A DNA stretch of 64,000 nucleotides, from NCBI RefSeq assembly GCF_016086655.4, contig NC_052139.2, positions 31,500,002-31,564,001 of the forward strand. Direction: 5' to 3'. This document shows positions 45,021 through 56,994 of this stretch, piece by piece (position 1 is the stretch's first letter; every line of letters starts with the position of its first letter). This stretch comes from Lepeophtheirus salmonis (lineage: Eukaryota; Arthropoda; Copepoda; Siphonostomatoida; Caligidae). A program made the translations under genes and the position numbers. A model generated the notes under the pieces. That model did no database searches. It had not been told where the DNA came from and saw only the letters and a list, made by a program, of their open reading frames with translations.

Positions 45021-46490
45021 AAAAAATGGATTTAGTATTTTTGAGCTTTTTTTTGGCCGCAATAAGCAAAGTGCTAAAATTATAAAAAATAAGCAGCCGA
45101 AATATAAAAATTGAGCAATTTGTAAATAATGAAATATTTAGTTTTATAAAGATAATTTTAAGTAATTAGAATTGTTTTATATTTTATTGATAAATTTTGC
45201 TATAATATATCAACAAATCAAGATTTTAGAACGATTTTCTTTTGTTAATTTTAGCCTTCGATCAGTTGAAGTACTAAAAGATCATTCAACGTCACAATAG
45301 TAGTTGGAGCCAATTGAAAGTTGGTAAGATCTTCAGGAGTCCTGCTAGAAAGAGTAATCTCAATATCCCCACCACTGATCATACGTCCAACTTTTGAATA
45401 AATATAGAAGATCAGATTTATAATTTGGAAAAAGTATTTATACTCGGTTTCAAGATTCAAGTGGTATTATTTGGCATTCAATTTTACACCCTACCTTCCC
45501 TTCCTCTGATTGGCTGTTGTGGGTATCTGGTTTCCATACATATCCGATCATGTAATCATATCTCTGACTGTATCATATAGGTACATACTTTTCCTCCAAG
45601 AAGAGAACCTTATGAATGAGGGTTTTTGCAGGTAGATTTTTCCTCGAAAATTATTATCAATAAATGATCAAAAGCTGTTGTATGTATAATCTAACAGGAA
45701 TCCCATTTTTCTCTAATTATTTCATAAAATTTATAAAAATGAGCAATTTTTACAAAAAAAAAAAAAAGAAGACAAAATGAGCTATTTTTCCCAAAAAGTT
45801 CATAATGAGCTTTTTCTGGAGTGATTGGCTGATGGCTCACAAATCTTAAGGCTATTGATCAAGTATTTGCTATTGTATTTCAGATTTAAAAAACAAAAAC
45901 AAAATTGAGATAATAAAACATTTAAATATTCTACTTTTGAATATATTTTTGGAATCCAAATACTTTAAAATAGTTATGTTTCCAAATTTCAAGAGGTTTG
46001 CTATTTTGGATCAAATAAACAATAAGACACAGTCGCGTTCGGTAATAAGAAATTAAGGTAACGCTGAGAATTTTGGTACAACATGGGGAGGTTACCAATA
46101 TCCATATCTCATGAACGAATAGGAATTATGATTCGAAATTGGGTACATTTGATCTACTCATGAATTGAAGCTTGTGCGCCAAAAATCATTCCAATCTGGG
46201 GGGAGGTAGGATTTCACCTATTTTTGTTTTGTAAAAATTGCTCATGTTTATAAATTTGTATGAAATAACCAACTAAAAATCGTAATGTCAACCTACTAAA
46301 AAATAATATAATTATATTTGGATATTAAAAAAATAAATAAAAGGGGGAATATTGACAGAGGAGAAAAATTTACAGAGGTGTAACATTGCCACCAATAAGC
46401 CTATTTTTTAGTTAGATTTGAACATCTAAGGTTAATAATTGATGAAAAATGTAATATTTAAAAATTTTCAGAAAAACAAAATTTGTGGAT
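45021..46490. other. No identified gene; one unrecognised minus-strand frame
   Basis: The minus-strand frame 45251-45460 contains SKVGRMISGGDIEITLSSRT and DLTNFQLAPTTIVTLNDLLV. It looks less random than its neighbours but I do not recognise it. The remainder is AT-rich without features. Confidence 0.25.
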
Positions 46491-46494
46491 GAGT

Positions 46495-46749
46495 ATCAAC
46501 ATTAACTTCTGGTGCGAGAACCTTTGGCCCCCTCAGAGCCCAGATATGAATCCACTGGATTACTCCATTTGGCAACAAATTAAAAAGAAGGCATGTAAAG
46601 TCCACCACAGGAATATTGATACCCCAAAGACTTGCGTTAACTAGCAATGAAGGATGATGAAAAAGACTACTTTACCAATGTGTGCAACGGGTTCTGGAGA
46701 CGGTTGGAGGCTGTCATTGAAGCTGATGGTGGCCAAATTCATCGTTAAA
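46495..46749 (+). pseudogene. Mariner transposase C-terminal fragment
   Basis: Reads FWCENLWPPQSPDMNPLDYS, IWQQIKKKACKVHHRNIDTP, a frame change, then YFTNVCNGFWRRLEAVIEAD and GGQIHR with a stop at 46749. It holds the third catalytic aspartate (NPLDY). Same family as 25120-25320. Nothing upstream of the third block was recognised. Confidence 0.8.
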
Positions 46750-48625
46750 ATACATTGTTATGTTATAAAATAAAATTTTCTATGTACGATACCATCATCC
46801 TGATCCATTATGAGTAATAAAATGACTGCTAAGAGACGGGTCTATGTACTTTTTCTACAGCCGGTATGTCTTTACTATAGACGGAGTGGAGTTAGTGTTT
46901 ATTTTTTCTCATATAAAGACTTTATTCGTTTAGAGAAGTTACATATATAAATAAACATTTTAGTTTATAATTAAATCCCTAAACTAAAGTCAATACAATA
47001 ATTAACTAGCACGGTGAGTCAAAAGATAATTAAAATACTCCATAGTCGTTTATCACATTTCATAAAAATCATCAATAAAATTAGTAAAATGATCTGGTAG
47101 AAAACAAATGAATAAAAATTATTAAAATCATACAACTAAAAAAAAGTAGGATGGAGACCAACGGAACAACATTTAAGCATTAGATGAACAGTGTTTATTT
47201 CCTTCCTCTTCTCTCACCACTGATGCAGTTGATGTAATAAAACGTTGTTACAACTAAGCTGCTCACTTATCAAACATTCTTCAAATTATCAGGATTACAA
47301 CATTCATTTTAGGCTTCTTTTATTTTTATTTCCCGAGAGGACATGCTATATGCATCACTGTTTAGTAACATATAATATCAGTTGAAACATAATATTACAG
47401 GCTTCTTGTCTACAAAACATCTTCCATCGTTGCTTTGAAGTAAATGAAAGATTAGATAAGTTATTGTTGCTTCAAAAATTTCAAAATGTGTTTTTTTTAT
47501 ACATACCACACTTAATTACTACATATAACTATATAATATATATTTAAAGGATATAGACTCAAATGACTGTATATGACTTATATTGGCTATAAATCCATAT
47601 TATTAAAGATAAATTATGTACGCTGTAGTCAGATACATTCAAAAAACTAGAGTCGAAGTCTGGCATTTTATGTACGGAATCTGCAGCCCTGGTTGTAAGC
47701 AGATGTGACGATTTAAAAATAATTGCATCACTGTCGACACACTGGGGCTAAAGGCTGAATTGCTTGCATCAATTTTCTAAAACATATTGTAGAATTGATT
47801 ATGTCTGATGAAATTAATATACAATATATTTCTTCTTATATACTTCAGCAAGACTATTTGGAATATTTGTCTGCCGCAATACCCAATACACCGAAATGGA
47901 GGGTGTTTCAATCCAACCCCTAACAATATAGATTTTTTATTAGCTAATGTTTAAAATAATTAGTGCTGTTTTTCTAAACATTTTTGTAGGTAATCTGAAA
48001 AATATGTTTATTTTATTTTCTCAAGCTGTTTTCAATATCTTTTCCAAATATCTACAATTTTTTTTTTTTTTGTAATTAAGTCTCGCTCCTCCAAATTTTG
48101 ATTCCCTTTCACTGTACAAACATCCTAACCCACATACAGACTTTGCTATAGGGATTTTTAGACACTGAAAATCCCTATAAAATGGTCTTTAATTTTACAA
48201 TTTATTTTGTTCCAGAAGGTTTCAGGACTAGAAACATATACAAAAAAAAAAAGAGAAAATCTATGATCCTTCCAAATGGGATAGTTGATTTATTGTCTTC
48301 AATATGTAAATAAGAATGCATACCGATAAAATAACATATTTTTTAGTAAATATATGTTTGTTAGTATCATTCCTTAATATGGTACTTAAAGTAGGTCCAT
48401 CCGATGTCTTTGTCCGTCTCATCCCTGTTATTGATCCTTCAAAAAAAAAAATATCCCAAATTACAAGCACCCACCTCAAGGGGAACGGAAAATTACCAGT
48501 GTGGAAAATTGTTATGGGGAAATTTTTTTTTCAATTTCTTACAAAATCGCAATATATAATAAGCCCCAAAATAAGTTTGTGCAATGGCAAGGTCATCAAA
48601 CTGGATAAAAACTACTGCCGCTACT
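46750..48625. other. No gene identified (about 1.9 kb)
   Basis: Includes overlapping frames at 48261-48696 (plus: LKVGPSDVFVRLIPVIDPS) that I cannot assign. No transposon termini were seen. Confidence 0.35.
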
Positions 48626-48630
48626 TCAAA

Positions 48631-48970
48631 ACGAAACACAGGTCCATGTGTTTTAGCCGGCATGGTTTCTTTGCCGTACCGTTGATCAAATCATAGTCCC
48701 CAGGTTAATTTGAAATATTTAGAGGGTCCCTAAATGATTTGTGAAGCCCTGCGGATGGTTTTTAACGTGTTTGGTAGCACTGCCGTAGTCTTAATCAACC
48801 CATCGGCCCAGTGTCTATTTTGGAGCTTTTGGAAGGAACTTAAATACTTTGTGAAGTGCTTGTGGTTGTTTTTAACCCGTATGGGAGTTCCTGCCGTGCT
48901 CTTAAGCAATCCATGCCCTACACGTTCATTTTTAAGTATTTGAGCGGGACTAAATGTTTTTTGAAGTGGA
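48631..48970. repeat. Degenerate tandem repeat, 110-bp period, about three units
   Basis: The junction word TAAAT-A/G-TTT(G)TGAAG recurs at 48731, 48841 and 48951, exactly 110 apart. Inner words also align (GTTTTTAACGTGTTTGGTAG / GTTTTTAACCCGTATGGGAG; TGCCGTAGTCTTAATCAACC / TGCCGTGCTCTTAAGCAATC). An earlier unit from about 48631 is weaker (TTTCTTTGCCGTACCGTTGA). 110 is not a multiple of three, so it is not a coding repeat; the open frame at 48734-48943 is incidental. Confidence 0.75.
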
Positions 48971-49010
48971 TAGCCCTTCTGTATCTATTGTTATTTTGTT
49001 AGTAAATGAT

Positions 49011-49080
49011 GGGAAATTTTCCCAATAGCAATTTACTATAGGGTAATTTTCCCAATAGCAATTTACTATAGGGTAATTTT
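49011..49080. repeat. 30-bp tandem duplication, 2.3 copies
   Basis: CCCAATAGCAATTTACTATA plus GGGTAATTTT repeats exactly at 49021 and 49051, with a partial unit (GGGAAATTTT) before it. Confidence 0.9.
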
Positions 49081-49775
49081 CCTAGAACCTTCTACACGGC
49101 ATCATTTTTAACAATATTTTAGTGAAGAAGTATCTATTTATACTTTTTCAATTATTTTAAATACACTTTCAGTATCACTTCACAACAGGCTAATATTTGG
49201 CCATTATTCTGAATGTGGCCCTAGGTAAAGTCTAAATAAGACTTATTCAAATTATAGAATATTGATTAATCATCATGTCATTTATATAAGATTGGTCTAT
49301 TGGACGGCTTTTGCATCCAATTCGAAGGCGTCCTTCAAATGTAAAACGGATACATCAATGATAAATATTATAGATATATTTATAATAAAAAAATAAGTCA
49401 AAATATTGAATGAGTTATATCAAATACATTATATATGAGATGTAACAAGTAATGAATCAACTGCATCCTTAATTTATGATGAATCACGGCACTGTTTCCT
49501 CCAAGAATGTCGTCTCAAGGATGTCTCTATATATATTATGTAGTTTATATGAATTATCCATAAATATAATAATGTCATATGATGCATACAGCTTTATTAT
49601 AACTTTGTCTATGATCTCTTTTGCAAATATGCATACAAAAATAAAGGAAGTTTAAGGAGCATTAGATACAATTTAAGCGTTTTACATACATACATTAGTA
49701 GGGACGTCGGTAGGAGATTGATAAGGACTTAAGCCCCTAAAAAAAAAAAAAAAAAATGTTTTTTTTTTTTTAAAT
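49081..49775. other. No gene seen
   Basis: AT-rich spacer; A-run at 49740-49757. Confidence 0.4.
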
Positions 49776-50225
49776 ATAATATTCTTTTCAAAAATTTAAA
49801 ATACTTATTTCATTTTTTTTCCAATTATTTTTATTTTCTGTGAAAATTTATGGATTATACAAATTTTTCTCAAAAATTTATTTTTTTGCAAACGGCTCTG
49901 GATTTGGAAAATTTCCAAAATCTGTAATATAAAAAATAATTATGAACAGCAGTACATTTTTGAAGTTTATGAGAATAAATATGGAATTTGGAAATTTTTC
50001 CGAAAGCAAATTAAATTTTTTGAACAGCCGTATTTTTTATTTAAATTAATTTTTTGAGAATAACTTTGGATTTTTTTTTGAATTAATTTTTTGAGAATAA
50101 CTTTGAATTTTTTTTTCAATTAATTTTTTGGGAATAACGTTGGATTTTTTTTTTTTTTAATTAATTTTTTGAGAATAACTTTGAATTTTTTTTTTTTTTT
50201 TACCAAATAATCCTGCGGGCGCCCA
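49776..50225 (-). repeat. AT-rich 'tccatagctatt' dispersed repeat, locus 5, with minisatellite
   Basis: Ends at the right with AATCCTGCGGGCGCCC, the family's GC-containing terminal block. A four-copy minisatellite with core TTAATTTTTTGAGAATAACT lies at 50045-50195 (cores at 50056, 50093, 50130 and 50171). Confidence 0.6.
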
Positions 50226-50578
50226 TGATTAGGATGTGAAAATTGTCAAAATCTTCGTTAGCATTTATAAAAAAGAAAGAGTTTATGTTGCTAAATATGG
50301 ATGCATAAATATAGTAGCTAAAATCAGTAGGAGATGAAGTTAATTAACACAAACCCCATTCTGTATCAGGATTATTGTCGATCCTCCATTTTATTGCTTG
50401 GGTATGAGCAAGATTCGAGATGACCATTCACAGTATCGCCATTTGGGAATAAGATTGGCCCTATTCCAAGGGGTTAAACAGAAGTAAATATTTTAGGGCT
50501 TATTTTAGGGCTGAAACTTCAGAGAAAAGTAATTTCAAAATTCGCCCTACTCCAATTTTTTACTCATAAAATACTATA

Positions 50579-51739
50579 CCGGGCCGTGCAAATTATTTAC
50601 CGAGGATGTAAATATACTTTTTAAGAGGTTTTGTGGCAACCAATCTGATTGTTTCGTATTTTTACTGTTAAAATAAACAAAAATCCTTCCTGTGAGTGCG
50701 TGACAACTTCCACACGTGAGACCATGTCCAATCAGGAAACAAAGAGAATCGAAATTGCAGCCCTCCTCCGAGCGGGAGTGCCTCATAACAACATTAAGGA
50801 ACAGGTTGGGGCCTCGTTGAAGACAATTTACAACGTTTCCAAGTGCTTGGGGGTGATCTCAAGCATTCCCCTGGGGCTGGCAGGAAGCCCACTGTCTCAA
50901 CAAGGCAAGTAAAGGCAGTGTTCAAGAGGACTACCAACAGGTACATTGCCGACATGGCCAGAAAGATGGGAACGTCGACACCCACTGTTTCAAGGGTATT
51001 GAAAAGGGCTGGAGGAAAGTCCTTGAAGCGTACTGAACGCCCTCTGCTAACTGAACGTCAGCGAGAAGTCAGACTTGAGCGTGCCAAAAAAATCTTGAAT
51101 GATATCAAGAGCTCATCTGGACGCATCATCATTTTTTCAGATGAGAAAACTTTTACGATCGATCCTGTTTTCAACAGGCAAAATGATCGTGTTGTGAGCT
51201 TTGGAGATGTGCAAGATAAGCACCGCTATGTGGCAACAGCAAGGCACCCTGTTTCGGTGATGATGTTGGGTCTTGTGGCCTCCAACGGGAAGGCCATGAA
51301 GTCGGTATAGTTCCCCACTGGCTACAGATTAACAGTGGTGGATTGTGTGAAGATTCTGGCGTCCAAGGTCCTTCCGTGGATCAAATCCATAGCCCCCTCA
51401 GAGCCCAGATCTGAACCCACTAGACTTCTCTATCTAGGTGCACGTATAGACCAAGGCCTGCAAAAAACGACACAAGAACATAAATGCCTTAAAGGCTGCT
51501 GTCAACAAGGCCTGGGCCTCCATGGACGCCAATTACATCCAACAAGTCTGTGGCAGCTTCAGACGTCGCCTGACCAGTGTCATTGAGTCAAATGGTGGCT
51601 ACATTGATTAAATTTGATCACAAACTATTTTATTATTCTAAAAATGTATGAATAAATTGTTTCTCAAGTCATTCGAAATGTCATTATTGTCCTCGATATG
51701 TTCTGAACAAAAATCGGTAAATAATTCTGCACGGCCCAG
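50579..51739 (+). mobile_element. Mariner family D, internally deleted copy
   Basis: Left terminus CCGGGCCGTGCAAATTATTT and its imperfect complement at the right (AAATAATTCTGCACGGCCCAG), flanked by TA at 50577-50578 and 51740-51741; 1161 bp. Confidence 0.92.
50724..51611 (+). pseudogene. Family D mariner transposase pseudogene
   Basis: ATG at 50724 starts MSNQETKRIEIAALLRAGVP, the first helix-turn-helix. After a frame change near 50845 the long frame DLKHSPGAGRKPTVSTRQVK, MARKMGTSTPTVSRVLKRAG continues to GRIIIFSDEKTFTIDP (first catalytic D), HPVSVMMLGLVASNGKAM and a TAG at 51308. VLPWIKSIA is then joined directly, near 51390, to PQSPDLNPLDFSI, the third catalytic block in another frame. The second catalytic aspartate is deleted. 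Two further TAG codons follow (the first at the tryptophan after DFSI). The end is GGYID. DNA-binding and first catalytic parts are well preserved. Confidence 0.9.
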
Positions 51740-51741
51740 TA

Positions 51742-52565
51742 CATCATAAAAAAATAAATACAAATTAATATTTGTTAATAATGAACAAGCTCAATGAAAT
51801 ATAATCAACATAAATGTAAAATTTTAGGTGGGGCATTAAACAGTATTTAAATATTTGCAACAGTATTTACAACTTTAAATCATTACATATATAGTTTTAA
51901 AGTGTTAATTTAATTAGGCCAATTCCAACACACTTATATATATATATATATATCAATTAATATATGTACAAAAACATATTTATCATATCACAAACCCTTC
52001 ACCCTTGCTCTCCCATTCCCAGCTATTGTGAGCGTGGTTGAGTCCATCAACGACTTACTACGCTTACAACTTTTCGATAGATCCTCAGTGTTACTTTTTG
52101 TCTTTCACACACAAGTGATTACTCCAAACATTGTGTTCTCCCTTCAAGAATGACAGGAATTCAGATTCTCTTATCCCAAATAATGATTTATCACGTCGTT
52201 ACCAGGCCTGTGACTATGAGGATGGGGGATGCAAAATTTTAATAGTCTTAAAAAGAAATAATCATAATAACTATCGAATTTGTCATTTCTAAAAATAAAA
52301 AAAATTGTTATATATGAAAGTGTGATCAATGATTCATATATCGGTCTTGAGACTTGTCTCTGGACGGAAAAATCACTTCAAATCGAGTCGAAAAAAATCA
52401 ATCTTGTTTCGAGTCACAGCCTTAGTCGTTACCTGACTTTAAATCTCAACATTTCCTCTAAAAATAAACAGGAAAAGGTGGCCTCTTTTCTAAAGAAATG
52501 TCCTTTTTTTACATACTCTCCTATGAAGTTTTTTAATAAAAAACAAATTCAACTAATGTTGAGAG
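51742..52565. other. No gene seen
   Basis: Includes an AT microsatellite near 51934-51952. The 110-codon frame at 52280-52612 is low-complexity and runs into the following repeat; not supported. Confidence 0.4.
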
Positions 52566-52569
52566 TCAG

Positions 52570-52710
52570 TTGTCATTTATTCGGTCCCGGACCGGTCTTA
52601 TCAGTCCTTTAGGATTGATTAAAAACTGAACAAATTAAGTTAGTGATGTCATCAAGGACTTAACTTTATAAGTTATAGGACTGACCCGAGACCGAACGTG
52701 ACGGCACTAC
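52570..52710. repeat. GGACCGG dispersed repeat, compact copy
   Basis: CGGTCCCGGACCGGTCTTAT, then TGATGTCATCAAGGAC, then GGACTGACCCGAGACCGAAC: outer GGACCGG-type words in opposite orientation around a GATGTCATC centre. Apparently a shortened version of the 58430-58740 copy. Confidence 0.5.
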
Positions 52711-52714
52711 TGTC

Positions 52715-55545
52715 TTCAATCCTAAATAAAGATCTATATAACACTAAACGATGTATGTTGTTATACAAGAAGGGATCTGTGTAGAGAAAAAAACTAGTAA
52801 AGCGATTAATTAATGAAAAACAATTTGGTGTTCCACATCTGATGTAATTATTAGGGGCAAATTATTTTCAGAATGGAAACCATGAAAACAATATATACGA
52901 TATTTTCCCCACGCTCATTCGTATTTTAAATGGAAAAATCCCTCCCCCCCCTAAAAAATTGTTGTAACAGGAAGCTGATATTAAAAAGGATACTAATTCA
53001 GTTAATATTACCTTCTTCTCACCCTTTTACACAAATCCCATCTCTAAATAATAAATATGTTAAAGAACAATAAATTGTATTTGTGTCCTTTTGCATATGG
53101 GAGATGAGTGGAACAAATTATTTTTCCATTTATTTATGATAAATTATAAATTATAGAATATCATGTATAAATGGTTCATCGCATCAATCATGCGTGTAAA
53201 TTGTACACCTAATAAATGTAGAAATAATTTAATTCTAAGAACTTTGTATACAAATTACTTCAACAACTCTTCCTTTCTAAGTGAAGAGGTTCTGTGAGTC
53301 AAAATGTGCCTTGCTTATAAGAGTGAAAATCCCATGCTGAATTATAGGTTAGAAGCACCAAAATTACTACCGTGCCATTTTCACTCCGCCAAACGAGACA
53401 CCTTTGACATCAAGGGACCTCTCTATTTTGACTTCCAGTTTTGTTGAGGTTTAAAGATTACAATACGTATAAAGTACACAAGATGAATGGGGTCGTAACC
53501 CACCTGTAGACGGAACATAAAAAAATACAAAGTAAATTCGTATGTTAGTGAGGTAACGCCCATTCAACTATTTTTTGGCGTTATGTTGCTAATTGTCAAC
53601 CAATTCCAACAATTATAAAATAATATTTCCATTGTTGGGAAGAATTGATTTAGGACATTGAGTGATGATACTGAACAATAGCCAGGCAAATTCTTTCACG
53701 TATCGAAAACAGACGACGGATAAAATAAAGTTGGCCTAAACAGTCGAGAATATAGTATTTCCCACTATACGAGTAATTAATCTCCAATAATTTCATAATA
53801 TTAGTGTAGCCGTCTTTGATTAATCTCCTAAATCAAACCATATCTATTTTTACACTACTTAACTCTATTTCAAAATGTAAATGATATATTGTTGGAAAAC
53901 GTGAAAGTAAGGACTTTCAAGGGACCAAAGTTCGCAACATACTCACAAACCTTAATCAATTTAAAAATCAATAGTTACTATTTCTTAAATTGTTGTATAA
54001 ATAGTTAAAATGATTTCCCAAATCCATCATTAGTATTTTAAAAATCAAAAACAAATTATATTTAAATTTAAAAATGTCCCTTATTAAAAACTCATAGTGT
54101 AAGGCATTGAGACAAATACAACCTTTAGACATCAAATAAAAATTATGAATTACGTATATAGGTCTATGTTTCATTCTGATCAGACCAAATTCATGGGCTC
54201 TGGAGTTTTTTTTTTTTATTTATGAAAAGTCCATTTAATTTTTTCATATAAAATGATTAATCATAAATAAATGTTGCAGAGATTTCGAATCAAAAAGTAC
54301 CCGAAAAATTTAAAATCCAAAAACGAATTTTATCTACAAACAGGGAAAAGTAAGAATGAATAATTAAATAAGGAAAAGGTTTAGCGATTAATTTAGTATG
54401 TATCTTCATTATGATTGAAGGGAGGTCATAATTCCAATCATTATGTTGTCTATCGACTAGTTTTACTAAATGCTGGAGTTATTTAAAACATTAATAAAAT
54501 ACATCATACAGTTATTTCCTAGTGCTTCAGAAAATCATACTTGATTTATATAAAGAGACTAATAAAAATGGGCAAGAAGATACAAGACGGTTGAAATAAA
54601 TAGTATACAAAAATATGTAGATGAATTATGTTCATCATTCACGCAACCTCCATTAAAAACTATAGAATATAAACACACTTCCTAGATGATTAGGGCTATG
54701 CATTTTTGTTTTATAATAACTTTTATAATTTTTTAGAGCATAACTATGATTCAGATACTAGGATTCTAACTAATAGTTTATGTTTCTGGTTTATTCTAAA
54801 GAAAAGTACATAACTCATGCCGAAACTAAGACTTGTTTTAAATTAAATGACATGAATCTTAGTCAAAATGTAGCATAATTTGTTTCTTTTTCTTTTAAAA
54901 TAATTAATAATACATTTATCCTCTCCCGAGCAAACTCTTGAACAACCAAGTCTAGATCAATAACTAAATTCCTTATTTATCGCCATCAGACGTTAATATA
55001 CATTTTTTACAATATATGAATTAATTCTTAATTCGTAATACTGAATACAGATATTTCTTTTAAAATATGGTATTGGGAAGAGTTTTTATATAGCTTTTGA
55101 TTTTATGAAGCATATGTGTAACTAGAAGATAAAGCTAAACACCTATAGCCAAACGAACTATCCGTAGTCATTTATAGATTAATTACTGAAATATCTAATT
55201 TTTTCAATAAATACTCAATTTATTTTTATAGAAATAAGGAATAAGCTTTTTACATCGATGTAAACATAAAAAGATCTCTCTATTATCATTTCACACAAAC
55301 GATTTAGTTTATTACAATTGTTAAGAAGTGGATTCATTAGTTTGGGAACCATATGCCCGATTGTACTCCTAAATATCTATAATTAATTTATACTTGTGTA
55401 TACATAAAGGTCTTAATAATGATGAAATGTTATTCCCCTTATTGATTAAGTGACTAACGATTTATGAATTTGTTATTACTAAATTCTGTTTGATTTCAAT
55501 AAAGTTATAAATATTTGGATGAGATGTTAAATAATATCTTCATTA
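52715..55545. other. No gene seen (about 2.8 kb)
   Basis: AT-rich. Small frames such as 53968-54174 (minus) have no recognisable content. No termini or tandem repeats noticed. Confidence 0.45.
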
Positions 55546-55549
55546 ATCA

Positions 55550-55741
55550 ATACATATCATGTTTATGCATAGATATGCCTTCCGCTTCCAGACCTCTAGG
55601 AGAGATCTCTTCATTTTTCATCTTCGTCAACTTACAAACCAGGCTCTTAGAACGCTTAATAATGTCCATAATCTTCATCACATCAACTCCAGCATCTAGG
55701 AGATCTGAAATACACTGTATGTTTGCTTGTTGCTTGCACAT
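55550..55741 (-). pseudogene. Mariner-like N-terminal DNA-binding fragment
   Basis: ATG at 55741 (minus) begins a frame containing ISDLLDAGVDVMKIMDIIKR then SKSLVCKLTKMKNEEISPRG. An I-x-x-L-x-x-A-G-x-x-x-x-x-I-M-x-I-x-x-x-S-x-S-L-V pattern is typical of the first helix-turn-helix of mariner transposases, followed by a basic linker. No catalytic domain follows. The plus-strand frame over it is a shadow. Confidence 0.55.
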
Positions 55742-55744
55742 GAA

Positions 55745-56265
55745 TCATGATGATGAAACGACTGAATGATTATTATTGTTATTTTTTTGTGTAAAAAAGG
55801 ACAGTGGAAATAGAATATCAAAAAATAATCACTAAACATTTTCGTTGTCAACTTCAGCTATATTTGATTTAAAATAATTTTATTAGACTCGTTTGAAATA
55901 AAATATACCAATTTTTCATTTTTTTTGGTGTGGAAATCAATTTTGGCAAATTTAAATACAAATTTTGAAGCCTTCAAAGGTTTCATCGGGATAATTTGTC
56001 AAAGAAGACAAATGTGGTGTGTAAAAAAACAAAACAATTTTAAACAAAAATCAAGAAGAAGAAAAAAAAATCAATTTTTACTTTTAACGTATATTTTTTA
56101 CTTCCTATTTACAAGTAGTCCAATATTTCATAGACATATTAGAGTCAATTAAAGGCTTTGTATTCATATTAAATATCTGCATTTCCCATTTTTTTCCTCA
56201 TATATAAAATACATACAGCCTAATATTTGCATAACTTTGGATATAATGGGATTTTTGCTTGATTC
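55745..56265. other. No gene seen
   Basis: AT-rich; the small plus-strand frame at 55925-56152 is lysine/asparagine-rich and not supported. Confidence 0.35.
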
Positions 56266-56270
56266 TTTTA

Positions 56271-56990
56271 CAGGGCAGTCCGCAGGGTTGTATTTGGATT
56301 TTAAAAAAATATAATAAAATAGAAAAAATCAAATTTTTCTAAGCCATAAGAAAAAAAATTCCAAAAATTCCAAGTTACTTGGAAAAAGTTAAACTTTTTC
56401 CAAAATAATTTAATTTTCAATTAAAATCTTTTTGAAAAAAGGTACCAGAAATGGTTTTTTTTTAAAGAAATTTTTTGAAATATTATAGTAAATAGAAAAA
56501 TCAAATTTTTCTTAAAACTAAGAAAAAAAATTCCAAAAATTCCAAGTTGCTTAGAAAAAATTAACCTTTTTCCCATAAAATTTCAAAAATTAAATTTTCA
56601 ATTAAATTTTAATTTGAAAAAAGGCACCAAAATTGTAAAATTGTTTTGAAAAAAGGCACCAAAATTGTAAAATTGTTTTGAAAAAATATTTCGAAATATC
56701 ATAGTAAATAAAAAAATCAAATTTTTCTAAAAATTAGGAAAAAAAAATCCAAAAATTCCCAGTTACTTAGAAAAAATAAAATTTTTTCCCCAAAAATTTC
56801 AAAAATTAAATTTTTTTTGAAAAAAGGCACCAAAAATTGTTTTTTTTAAAAGAAAACTTTCAAAATATCCTAAGTTTGTACAGAAAATGAAATTTTGAAT
56901 TGTAAATTTTATTGTAAAAACAAAAACTCCTTCATTTGGAGTTGGAGGTTGGCTACAGGCCCTGCAGTCTTCCCCCTGTGGACACCCCTG
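56271..56990. mobile_element. AT-rich non-autonomous element with terminal inverted repeats
   Basis: Left end CAGGGCAGTCCGCAGGGTTG and right end (reverse complement) CAGGGGTGTCCACAGGGGG are imperfect inverted repeats; between them lie degenerate AT-rich units. Repeated words include AAATTCCAAAAATTCC-like sequence, 'gaaaaaaggcaccaaaa' and an exact 32-bp tandem pair with GGCACC at 56623 and 56655. No clear target duplication. It is the most complete-looking copy of the AT-rich family seen at 5500, 6540, 10130, 14660 and 49776. Confidence 0.55.
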
Positions 56991-56994
56991 ATTT

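Noticed and set aside
46040..46230. Less AT-rich stretch near 46050-46210
   Set aside because: No frame or repeat partner could be established by eye.
48734..48943. Coding repeat protein from the 110-bp tandem array
   Set aside because: 110 is not divisible by three, so successive units are read in different frames; the open frame is incidental.
55515..55769. 84-codon plus-strand frame
   Set aside because: Antisense of a mariner-like DNA-binding fragment.
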